A DNA stretch of 64,000 nucleotides, from NCBI GenBank assembly GCA_003952965.2, contig CM025849.1, positions 25,131,121 to 25,195,120 on the forward strand, given 5' to 3'. This document shows, one piece after another, positions 36,400 through 47,600 of this stretch. The notes below the pieces were generated by a model that was not told the DNA's origin, searched no databases, and saw only the letters and a list, made by a program, of their open reading frames with translations. The DNA comes from Morella rubra (lineage: Eukaryota; Streptophyta; Magnoliopsida; Fagales; Myricaceae). A program made the position numbers and the translations under genes. Every line of letters begins with the position of its first letter. The first letter of the stretch is position 1.

Positions 36400-37090
36400 C
36401 TGATGAGGAGACAACATAAGAGTAAGACCTGTGGACGATTATGACAAGGCAGATGTTTGCAGTTGTTGGCAGCTAATTAAACAGAATGAGTTCACTTTAT
36501 TTTGGCAGATGATGCACCTCATCTGGACGCTAAACATCGATGGCATATCCCATTCCACAGAGTGCCCGTTCCCTAGAGCACAGTGCATGCTCCTGATTGG
36601 TCAACAGATGTGAATAGATCTCCCACTCTACATGTACGAGCTGAGACTGGAGGAGGCTTGGTCGACTCATAGGCATAACCTCCCATATGGCATGTTGCTG
36701 ACTCAGTTTCTGATTGATTGGGGTGTCGTGATCATTTACTAGGAGCCACGTAAGTAGGTCATGAGCGCACTGAACATGGCCACCATGTCAAGGAGCAAGG
36801 GGCAGGAGGGGGATTTGACTCGACGGTTCACTTATAGTGCAGCAGCGGCCCCAGATACGACTGCACGGCCATCGATCGAGGCTGGAGCGTCTCCATCAGA
36901 GGCACCTACAACGCCTCGTCCTTGGGTGGCCCAGCCCTTTGGGGACCTTGACAACCGTGTTAGCATGGCTGTCAAGATTGCTCTAAAGCCTCTTGAGGAG
37001 CATGTGGAGAAATTGGATAGGGAGATTAAGTCGCTCCGGAAAGACTTTGACAGGGAGTCCAGTATTACAATGATAAGTAACAAGTCATGA
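36400..37090 (+). pseudogene. Extra CACTA gene in CACTA-2: putative plant transposon protein-like
   Basis: Plus-strand match of the gene at 25,048-29,860. An upstream part reads LGFRDPRPLA-like and PLTDEETT; a middle part has WQLIKQNEFTLFWQMMHLIW and DGISHSTECPFPRAQCMLLI, the region typical of the putative plant transposon protein family; the C-terminal part from 36,761 is one frame with LNMATMSRSKGQEGDL, an Ala/Pro-rich linker, then VSMAVKIALKPLEEHVEKLD and a coiled-coil-like end stopping at 37,090. The first parts are separated from the last by in-frame stops, so this too is probably a pseudogene. It has a linker of about 40 residues not present in the CACTA-1 copy. Function is unknown. Confidence 0.6.
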
Positions 37091-37448
37091 GTCAAAGGCC
37101 ATTCTTGCAGATGTGACGTCTTTCGGTGATGCTCTTTAGATTTTTAGTTTTTACTATGTCTTTTGTGTTTTTATTTACGTATTTGGGACATATATGTTTA
37201 TTTTTTGATATGTACTAATTTTGATTACAATTTTTGAGTTTTTTTATTTTTATTTTATTTTTTTCGACATTTAGATACATAAATTGACCAAAATACCCTT
37301 TCGATGGCAAAATTTACAAAAGTTGCAAAGTTAAACAGCTAAATAAAATATGTATTTAAATAAAATCTAAGTACTTACATATATACATAAGAAATTAATA
37401 ACGATCGATCAAATAAGTAATATAAGAATTTAAATGAAATCTATGTAA

Positions 37449-39920
37449 AAATTGAAGTACATCCCAATGGTAGTGGCTAAGAGATTGGAGAAACTTCAAA
37501 GAGATTTCCTATGGGGTAGTGATAATGACATCCATAAGTTTCATCTTATCAATTGGAACATAGTGTGTTCTCCAATTCAGTGTGGGGGATTGGGTCTTAG
37601 GTGCTTATCTTCATTCATATTGCTTTGTTGGGTAAGTGGTTATAGAGGTATGCAATGGAGAGAGAAAAATTATGGCTGATTGTTATCCAGGCAAGATATG
37701 GTAGTACGGTGGGTGGTTGGAATACTTTGGTGAGCCATGGTACTTATGAAGTGAGTATGTGGAAGCATATTAGTAAGGGATGGCCTTCTTTCTGGGAGCA
37801 TATTCGGTTTATGGTGGGTTTTGGTACTAGAGTACGCTTTTGGCATGACTATTGGTGCGGTAATAGTTCATTGCGGCTTGCTTTTCCCTTATTGCTTTTG
37901 TTGGCTAGGGATGAGGATGCTTTAGTGGCAGATTGTTTGGAGGAAGGCTCAAGCAGTCCGGTTTGGAATATTCAGTTTTCAAGACCTGCTAACGATTGGG
38001 AATTGGAGGTATTTTTGGATTTTAACACCTTACTTTATGCGGGGGTTATAAGAAGAGGAGTGGAAGATAAGTTGCAATGGTTGGGAAATAAGGATGGTGT
38101 CTTCTTGGTTAAGTCTATGTATGATTGTCTCATGCATGGATGTGTTTTGACTTTTTCGTGGCGGGCTGTTTGGAAGACGAAGTTTTCGTCATGAGTTTCA
38201 TTCTTTGTGTGGGAAGCTTCGTATGGAGGAATTTTAACAATTGATAATTTGAGGAGGGGTATTTGTGTGTTAGATTGGTGCTATCTTTGTAGGAGGGATG
38301 CAAAATCGGTTGATCATTTGTTACTTCATCGTTCAGTTGCAAAGAGGATTATGGACAGATGTGTTCCTGTTAGCCCAAGGTTGATCTTGAGCTATCTAAC
38401 TCGATTTTGATGATAACAAATGATAAAATAGCTTTGGAATATTTTTAGGATATGTGGTTGTCAATCCACTATTCAATAGAGTACTCAATTGTATTTATAT
38501 CTCTCTTTAATTCATTATGCCCTATATTCGATTTAAACACCATGACTTGCACCTAAAATATGATATTTTTCATTGTAGGAGTTTTCGTGTTGAAATGAAA
38601 AAGATTGCACATCAAAAAGCACTGAAAAACTCTTATCTGCCAAGATGGTGTCTACACCTAGCGCAAAAGCAAGATTATCATTTTGATCTTGTCGACACAT
38701 GGAAAGCAAAGTGTCGACACATGTGAAGATGGTGATAACACATTGTGAAGGAAGTGTCGACACATACTACAGGCACTTGCGAGCAAGTCCCAGACTCGAT
38801 GAAGGTGTTGACACATGTTGCAGGAACTATGTTTTTAAAAGCGACATCTCAACTCGTGAATCAAGATGTTGTGGCACTTAGGGCACCTCTCCAACATTCC
38901 AAAAAGGCCCTCAAGACCCCTCAAGATTGAAGACCTATAAAGGGAACCTTATAGAGAGAGAAAAGAGATCTTTTGCATACCTTTTGACTCTCTACATCAT
39001 CATTGACGACCTAGCCTCCAAAAAGTGAGAGAAAAGCGCAAAAGACAAGGGTTGCATGTTTTCCAACAGATCTGGTCTACCTTTGTTGTCATCATCATTA
39101 GATTTTGTCTTGTAGCCATTTATTGAGCTTTGTTTTGCTGATTTGGCTTTGAGAGCTATTGTTTATTTATTCCTATCTTTAAACCTTGAGAAACCTTTTA
39201 AGTGTGGGATACACTTGGGCCTACTCGTGAGGATAGAAGAAATCTCATAGGTTTTGAGATTTGTGACGAGTTGAAGAGTGAGCTCGGAAAAACTCTTGTA
39301 ACGGTTACTTAGTACCCGGAAGCTAAGTTATAGACACTATTCCAATATAGTGGAGAAGCCCAAGGAAAGTAATAGCCTTGGAAGTGAACATAAGCAAGTC
39401 TTGGCTGAACCACCTAAAAATCGTGGTGTTATCTCTCTTTCCTACTCTCGTACTTATTGCTATCATCTATCGTTATTTGGTCATTATAGCTTTAAATATT
39501 CAAATCTGCGCTTTTATCAAAAAGGGGGTAAATTTTTTATAAACTCAATTCACCCCCCCCTCTTGGGTTGATATTTGGACTCACAGTTCCGTATTTTGAA
39601 TTTGACTTGGGTTATGCCTGAGAAGGTGGTTGACGTGTTGGTGTGCTAGAAAAGGAAGCTTGCCGATCTATATTTGGTGGTGTTTATGGAGGGAGCGTAA
39701 TTCCTGGTGTTTTAACAATGTTTCCATGACGATGGAGCGTTTACAAGGCGACTTGCTGCAATCTCTTTTCTTTTGGTCGAGTGCTGTGTTTAGTTGTCCC
39801 TTTTTAAATTTTCAGGATTTCCATAGCTTCTTTGCTTGTATGTCTTAAGTGGTTTTGGTACAACCTTTGTCCTGTTCTCACATTTTTCTAATAAAATTAT
39901 CTTACTTATCAAAAAAAAAT
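37449..39920 (+). mobile_element. LINE (L1-type) 3' fragment, split by a solo LTR
   Basis: Reads as the C-terminal part of a plant L1 ORF2: RLEKLQRDFLWGSDNDIHKF..LINWNIVCSP (37,480-37,590), then WNTLVSHGTYEVSMWKHISKGW, GFGTRVRFWHDYWCGN, and a zinc-binding reverse-transcriptase tail with VLDWCYLCRRDAKSVDHLLLH (38,270-38,330). The solo LTR at 38,368-39,585 follows, and the LINE resumes to AATAAAATTATC and an A run ending near 39,920. The flanks AAATCTATGTA and AAATCTAAGTA are a probable target duplication with one difference. Heavily 5'-truncated and frameshifted. Confidence 0.82.
38368..39585 (-). mobile_element. Solo LTR (fossil), family 1, copy 2
   Basis: 1,218 bp from TGTTAGCCCAAGG to TTTGGACTCACA, flanked by GTTCC on both sides (38,363-38,367 and 39,586-39,590), a perfect 5-bp duplication. 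It is the inverse of the unit at 2817-4038 and shares its ends and GTGTCGACAC palindromes. No coding interior. Confidence 0.85.
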
Positions 39921-41760
39921 CTAAGTACATATGTATATATATCTAAGTACAAATATGTCTTAAATTAAATAAAATAAAATAAAATAACGATCGAGTATGG
40001 AATGCGTGTTTAGGTTGTACATGTTATATGATAGAAACAAAGTGTAAGTTTAAATAGTTTATATATACATGGTAAAAACTATTGATATAATCTTTATTTA
40101 GCACATGATTATGAGTTATTAGTATGAGACATGTATTTAGATGGCATCATAAATAAAAAAATATTTTATAATTAAGTCATTTGTCTGGTTAAAAATTATT
40201 TTTTTAATAATTAGGATCACCGATCGATCGGTATAGCCCTGTGTCGTTTATATCTATCCAACCGTTCAAAAGACTAAAAATGCCAATCGCTCGTCCAAGA
40301 CGCCGTCGTTTTGCTTTGTCACAACCAATCGATCGTGAACTAACTGCAAACCAATTGATCATTTAAATGCGTCGTCATTTTTGCTATACAATACGATCGA
40401 TCAGCAATAAAAGACGATCGATCGTTTTAATTGCAAATGACAATTGATCGATGTCTTGGACTGATCAATCGGCAGACAAATTATGTGTTTGACAATTAGT
40501 GATTGAACATTGTGTGTTTAAATGTTTGCACACACAAATTATATACAAACAAAGTATGTTATGATGAATTTAGATTACATAAAAACATATCAAGTACACA
40601 TCATTAATCTTTAGAATATCATGTTTATGTTGAACATGTTGCATCATTAAAACATATTGTAAGAGTTAGTATGAGGTGTGTATTAAGATGAGATAAACTA
40701 GTGATATAATCTTTATTTAGCACATGATTATAAGTTATTAGTATGAGGCATGTATTAAGATGACATCATAAGTAAAAAAAATATAATTAAGTAATTTGTT
40801 TGGTTAAAAATTATTTTTTAATAATTAGGATCACCGATCGAGTGGTACAGACGGTGTCGTTTAGATCTATGCAACCGTTCGAACTTCTAAAAATGCCGAT
40901 CAATAGTCCAAGACACCATCATTTTGCTTTGTCTCAACCCATCGATCAGGAACTAATTACAAACCGATCGATCGTTTAAATGCGTCGGCGTTTTCGTTAT
41001 ACAATATGATCAGTCAATAATATAAGATGATTGTTCGGCTGGCACAGCGTTGTTTTAATTGCAAATGACAATTGATCGGTGTCTTGGACTGATCGATCGG
41101 CGTCTTGGACTGATCGATCCGCGGACAAATTATGTGTTTGAGAATTAGTGATTGAACATTGTGTGTTTAAATGTTTGCACACACAAATTTTACATAAACA
41201 AAGTATGTTAGGATGTATTTAGATTACATAAAAACATATCAAGTGCACATCATTAATCTTTAGGAAAGCATGTTTAAGTTGAACATGTTGCATCATAGAA
41301 ACATATTATAAGAGTTAGTATGAAGCATATATTAAGATGGGACAAACTAGTGATACAATCTTTATTTGGAATATTATTCTAAGTTATTAGTATGAGGCAT
41401 GTATTTAGATGGCATCATAAGTTTTAAAAAATTCATAATTAAGTCATTTGTATGGTTAAAAATGGTTTTTTTTTAATAATTAGGATCACCAATCAATCGA
41501 TCATTATTGCCCAATGTCGTTTAGATCTATCCAACCATTCGAGCATCTAAAAATGTCGATCGATAGCTTGCATCTATCATCGTTTTGATGTTTCTAAATG
41601 ATTGATCATCTTGATGTACCGATCGATCACCAAGGACTGCGACGTATTAAATTCACTTTCCGATCGATCGCGTATTTTGTGACGATCGATCTGTCCAAAA
41701 ACATTGCGGAAATTTTAAAGCTGACATGGCGATCTATCATCCATTATGCCAATCGATTGG
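39921..41760 (+). repeat. CACTA-2 internal tandem units (three)
   Basis: Three units about 615 and 653 bp apart, each with TTAATAATTAGGATCACC followed by a CGATCGATCG cluster (40,213; 40,828; 41,481) and an AT-rich part sharing AAATGTTTGCACACACAAAT and ATGATTATGAGTTATTAGTA. They are the inverse of the units at 23,390-24,880. No gene. Confidence 0.8.
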
Positions 41761-42478
41761 TGTTTATCAAGCTTCAAAAGGCAGAATGCTCTAAGGCCGT
41801 GGGTGAAGTGCAAAAACACACCCACGCCAAGGAGGAGATGGCACACTTACAGCAATGAGCTATTTCCCCTTAAACGTTAGCCCAAACACCATTCTTTTAG
41901 TTGGGAGAGTGTTTAGAATCGCTTAAGAGTAAACCCAAGCTCAAATTCATTGGTTTTTTAACTGGGTGAATATTGAAAAATTTGGGCAAAATTTGTGAGA
42001 TTTGGGTGTGGATTTAGTTCGTTTTAGTGTAAATTTTGCGCAAGAGGTAATTTACTCGATCTACACTACAATTTACGAATGATTTGGTTGGTTATTTGGT
42101 GATTATTTTGATTTGGGTATTTGTGGGTATTGTGGATATGATTTGTGATTATTAGAGCTTATTAGGGTGTTTTTAATATGTACATTGAATTGGGTATTGC
42201 ATGAGGATGATTTGGGAGTGCTTTGGGCATTGATTTGAGGGTGTGGAGAATGCTTGGCATGTTTTCTTGCAATATGGGTTAAATATGATCGATCGCCATA
42301 TTGGTCGATCGATCGTCTATTAGATGGAAGACAGATGATCGATCGTCAATGATACCGATCGATCAGTGTTTAACGCAGATATTGATTATTGATATGTAGC
42401 ATTTATACTCTTTACATCTTTGATTGTTGAAGTTCTGAAAATGAATCATGAAGTTTGAGAAGACTGGAGGATGATTAT

Positions 42479-42889
42479 GAACATTCTCTTAGGAGTAGCC
42501 ACAACATCCTAAATCGAGTAGATAATCACATAAAGAGTTTTACTTCATTTAGTTTATTTGCATCTAAATTGTGATTAAATCAAAAAATTAGTGACCCGAC
42601 CCTACAGGGAAGTTGCTGATTTTTGTGATTTAATTAGAATAAAATGGTAGTTTTAGCATTAGAAATGATTTTTCCTATGCCCACAGGAAAGGAACTTCTT
42701 GTTTACTGGTGCTTAAAATTACTAGTTTTATTATAAAGTTATGGTAAATTCATGCAATTTTGCGACCTCTACCCATACGAAGGTTGAATTTATTATCTTT
42801 GTATTAACATTGGTTAATATGAAATAAATTTTTGTTTTTCATAGCACTAAAGTTTTATTTCTTTATTTCTTGGTTATTGCAGCTATTCC
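42479..42889. other. Stretch between the CACTA-2 break and the copia element
   Basis: No gene. It may be leader or LTR-proximal DNA of the copia element, since phrases such as TTAGTGACCCGACCCTACAG lie where such leaders do, but I could not identify an LTR or primer-binding site. Confidence 0.4.
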
Positions 42890-45800
42890 TACTGCTTTTG
42901 ATTCTCGTATTCCGATGCTAAATGAAGAAAATTTTACTAACTAGTAGGAAGTGTACTATTTGCTCTTAGGTGCATGGATTTGCCCTGGCACTTCGTGAGA
43001 ATGAACCACCCGCTCTCACGGACTCAAGTACGCCACAGGAGGTCACTAAGTATGAACAGTGGGAGCGATCTAATCGCCTAAGTTTGATGTTCATGCGATC
43101 ACATATTAATAAAAGCATTAGGGGTTCTATCCCTACATGCACTAAGGCAAAGGAATTCATTAAGGCGGTTGAAGAACAATTTGTGAGTTTTGATAAAGCT
43201 TTGGCTAGCACCATGATGAAAAGGCTTTCGAGCAAATTTTTTGATAGTACGAAAAGTTTGCACTAGCACATAATGGATATGAGGGACATGGCAGCTCAGC
43301 TCAAGTCCTTAACAGTTGAGATTTCTTAGTCATTTTTGGTTCATCTTATGCCAAATTGTCCTCCTGTAGCATTTGGTCCTTTTAAAATCTCCTACAACAC
43401 ATATAAGGATAAATGGTCTGTAAATGAATTATTGACCATGTGTGTTCAAGAGGAGGAGAGATTGAAACATGAGAGGCCTAAACGTGCTCATTTGGCCACT
43501 CATGCTAAAGGAAAGGTCAAAAGAGGCAACAATGCCTAACAGCCAAAGAAGGAACATAAAGTGCCAATAAAGAATACTGGTAACTATTTCTTTTGCAAGA
43601 AAAAGGCGCATATGAAGAAAGATTGCTTGATGTATAAGAAATGGCTTGAGAAGAAAGGTAATCTCATATCTATGGTGTGTCATGAATCATTTTTTTGTTG
43701 AAGCTCCTAAGAATTCATGGTGGATTGATTCGGGTTCTACAATCCACATTCTTAATACTATGCAGGGTTTTCTCAACATAAGGAAGCCAACAATAAGTGA
43801 ACAAAGCATCTATTCAGGAAACAAGATGCAATCACGAGTGGAGGCTGTTGGGAGTTTTAAATTAGTTTTAAAGACTGGAAATGTTTTAGTTCTTGAAAGT
43901 TCTTTTATGTTCCAAAATTTTCTAGAAATTTGGTTTCTATTTTGAGACTAATTTTGGTTGGATATGGGCTTCATTTTGAAAACTCTATTTTTAGCTTATT
44001 TGAAAATAAAAATTTCATTGATGGTGGAACATTATTTGATGGTTTATTCAAATTTGATTTGGATTCAAATTTTAAAAATGGTTATTTTATCCCTGCATAT
44101 AAAAGTTGGTTCTAAAATGAGTTTAATAAATGAGAACTCCACTCTGTTATGGCACAGGTGATTGGGACATATTTCGATAGAGAGAATTAAGAGGTTAGTG
44201 AATGATGGGGTTCTAAAAACCCTTTATTTAACTGATTTTGGTACTTGTACTGTGGATTGTATAAATGGAAAGCAGACTAACAAGACCAGTAAAGTTGCCA
44301 AAAAGAGCTCTCATATTTTGAAGATCATACACACAGATTTCTTTGGGCCATTTACTACCCCTTGCTTAAATGGTCAGAGATATTTTGTCTTATTCATTGA
44401 TGACCATACAAGATATATGTATCTCTATCTTCTCAATAATAAGACTGAGGCACTAGATGCTTTCAAGACCTATAAGGTGGAGGTAGAGAAACAAAAGGAA
44501 AAGCAAATCAATATCGTAAGATCTGATAGAGGTGGGGAGTACTACGGTAGGTACACAGAACAATGACAATTGAAGGGTCCATGTGTGAAATTCCTTGAGG
44601 TAGAAGGCATTATTGCCCAACATACGACACCTGGTACACCTCAACAAAATGGTGTGGTTGAAAGAAGGAATTGCATACTTATTGACATGGTAAGTAGTAT
44701 GATTAGTAATTCTAATCTGCCCCTATCATTATGGAGTGAAGCCTTAAAAATCGTAGTGTATATATTGAACAGCGTTCCATCTAGGGCTGCTGAAAAGAAG
44801 CCTTTTGAATTATAGAATGGGTGGAAACCTAGTTTGAATCATTTACACAAATTTGGTTGTCCTACAAATGTGAGGTTTATACTCCTCACATAAAGAAATT
44901 AGACCCAAGGACACTAGCAGATTTTTTATTGGCTATGCAGTAAACACAAAAAGATTCAGATTTTACTGTCCTTCTCATACTCCTAAAGTTATTGAGTCTA
45001 GAAATGCCAGATTTCTTGAAGATACTGAAACTAGTGAGAGTGCTTACCCTCAACAGATTGAATTTGAGGAAGCACGAGAACTGACTGAAACACCTTCAAT
45101 TGAGAGACGTTTGATTGTGGTTGGGGAAAGTCAAAATGATATCCTAGAATATCAATCAACTAAGGAACAATCAGTTCATGAAGAACAAGTTCAAGTTGAA
45201 CCTACTCTGACACTGCCAAATACAGTGGAGGAAGGGTTAAGAAGATCCTCAAAAATAAGGAGACCGGCAATTTGAAAGGACTATATGGTTTACATCCAAG
45301 AGTCTGATTTTGATATCGGACCTAAAAATGATCCAAGTACGTTTTCACAAGCCATGAATAGAGATAACTCCATACTTTGGTTTAATGCCATGCATGAAGA
45401 GTTGGAATCAATGAGTAAAAATCAAGTTTGGGATCTAGTTGAGCTACAGAAAGGATCTGTAGTCATTGCTGCAAATGGGTTTAGAAAACCAAAAGAAATA
45501 TTTTTGGTAGCATTGAGCGATATAAAGCTAGACTTATGGGTAAAGGATTTACTCAAGAGGAAGATATCGATTATCACGAGACCTTCTTTCCGGTTTCTAA
45601 GAAGGATTCATTTAGAATAATCATGGCATTAGTAGCTCATTTTGATTTAGAGCTACAACAAATGGATGTGAAAACTGCTTTCTTAAATGAGGATCTAGAG
45701 GAGGAGGTATATATGGCACAACTTGAAGATTTTTGTGATAACAGTCGGGTAGTTTGCAAATTAAAGAAATTTATATATGGGCTAAAGCAAGCCTCCCATC

Positions 45801-46780
45801 AATGGTATATGGAATTCCACGAGGTTATCACCTCATACGGATTCATTGAGAACATTGTTGATCAGTGTATATACCTTAAGGTTAGTGGGAGTAAGTTCAT
45901 TTTTTTTGACCTATATGTGGATGAGAGATTCACAGAGATAGACAACAATGAACATTAGGACTGTCTCAAAAGGCCTACATTGAGAAGGTTTTGGAAAGAT
46001 TAGGCATGAAAGACTGTGCTCCTATAATAGCACCTATTGTCAAAGGGGAAAAATTTAATAAAGGTCAAAGTCCCCAAAATGCATTGGAACAGGAGCAGAT
46101 GAAAAATATTCCCTATGCATCTGCTATTGAGAGTCTATTTTATGCGCAGGTTTGCTCTAGATCTCACATAAATTTGGTAGTAGAATTTTTGGGTAGATAT
46201 CAAAGTAACCCTGGTTTGGAACATTGGAAAGTTGCAAAAAAAGTCATGCGTTACTTACAAGGAACCAAGAATAGCAGATTGACCTACAGGCATACTGATC
46301 ATTTAGAGGTGATTGGTTATTCAGATTCAGATTATGCTGGATGTGTAGTCACTAGAAAGTCAACTTCAGGTTATATATTTTTTCTTGTTGAGGGAGCTAT
46401 ATCCTAGAAAAGCAGTAAGCAGACTTTGGTTGCTACGTCTCCTATGGAGGCAAAATTTGTTGCTTGCTTGAAGCTAGTACACAGGCACTATGGTTGAAAA
46501 ATTTTATTAGTAGTCTTAAGATTGTCGATTCTATAGCAAGACCTATTAGGATCTTCTGTGACAATACAGCTACAGTATTCTTTTCCAAGAATAATAAAAA
46601 GTGAAGCAAGAATAAACATATCGACATCAACTATCTTAGTGTGTGAGAGAATCTAAAGAGACATGAATTGTCTATTGAGCATACAAGCACTGATTTGATG
46701 ATAGCTAATCCCATGACAAAAGGTTTACCGGTAAAGCAATTTAAAGGTCATGTGGAGCATATGGGCTTGTTGATCTAGTG
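42890..46780 (+). mobile_element. Ty1-copia retrotransposon remnant (fossil)
   Basis: Parts in copia order on plus: gag (about 42,960-43,540), a zinc-knuckle region (about 43,570), protease (about 43,700-43,900), integrase (about 44,150-44,900), reverse transcriptase (about 45,290-45,960) and RNase H (about 46,180-46,750). Integrase before reverse transcriptase identifies Ty1-copia. The element is broken at many points (more than ten), no paired LTRs were recognised, and it looks old. It sits between the end of CACTA-2 and a LINE. Confidence 0.88.
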
Positions 46781-47600
46781 TAAGTTTGTTTCTCTCTCAT
46801 TGTTCTAATTAGACACACAGTTTCTCTTTCTGAGAAATAAGGTTTATTTGTGCACATACATTATTTATTTATCCATCGAATGAACTATCATTCATAGTAG
46901 CTCATAAAGTGTAGAGTAATACTCATAAGAGTCTTACATGGAATCTATTGAGCAGCTCAATAATATAGCTGCCAACAAACCCAAGGTAAAGCAATTGAAT
47001 TGGAGCATATGGGTTGTTAAGTGTAATTACTATTATAATTAGATTCAAACTCTTTCTGAAAATAGGAATTTGTGTTACTATGACTTAAAGAAGTTAGCTC
47101 ACTCATGTAGTAATTGTGATACGTAAGAGTCTTAATGATTCGTGCATAATATTCTGTTTCAAAACTAGTAGGAATGAATATAGTAATGGCCATACAAAAG
47201 TATCAATCACTCCATCAGGTAATTTACGTGTTATGTGACCATTTTTTAAGGTGGCCCACAAATCTAGCGTATGAAGTTTTGAATTTAAATTATGGATGTT
47301 TTGAATTCTATTCTTATCAGTTACTAGTTTTGAATATTTAAATTTTAAATAGAATCTTATTCCTTGATGGGAGGAATAACTGCAGTAGAATTCTGATCAG
47401 GGTCCCTAGCCTAGCCTATAAAATAAAGGCATGTATATTCCATCAATACATCTAATACAGTTAAGGAATAGGCTAGAAGAACCCTATCACTCTCATGTGT
47501 CTTTTCGTTTGCAGTACAAAGGCAAACACTCGAGCAATTGTAGCTAGAGGTATGTTGATCTAAATTCCGTTGTATATATTGAATTTCTTACAACTCTACG
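46780..47600. other. Copia 3' flank, no gene
   Basis: AT-rich, noncoding. The segment at about 46,715-46,860 has a shorter imperfect repeat at about 46,965-47,080 (GGTAAAGCAATT..GGAGCATATGGG.. then AATTAGA..CTCTTTCTGA), so a local duplication of the element's 3' part took place. A TATAAAATA at about 47,417 is a possible promoter-like or LTR signal; I could not delimit an LTR. Confidence 0.5.

Larger units (their letters stand above)
34934..42478 (+). mobile_element. CACTA-2 (same family as CACTA-1), 5' part only
   Basis: Starts CACTACTAGAGTTTTGGG at 34,934; the next 40 bp match the 5' end of CACTA-1. Order on plus: CGATCGATCG array (35,160-36,300), extra gene (36,400-37,090), internal tandem units (39,950-41,760) and the noncoding segment before TNPD (to about 42,478). 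There the homology to CACTA-1 stops and other DNA, leading into a copia element, begins. TNPD, TNPA and the 3' terminus are absent. A LINE fragment at 37,449-39,920 interrupts it. It lies head to head with CACTA-1. Confidence 0.82.
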
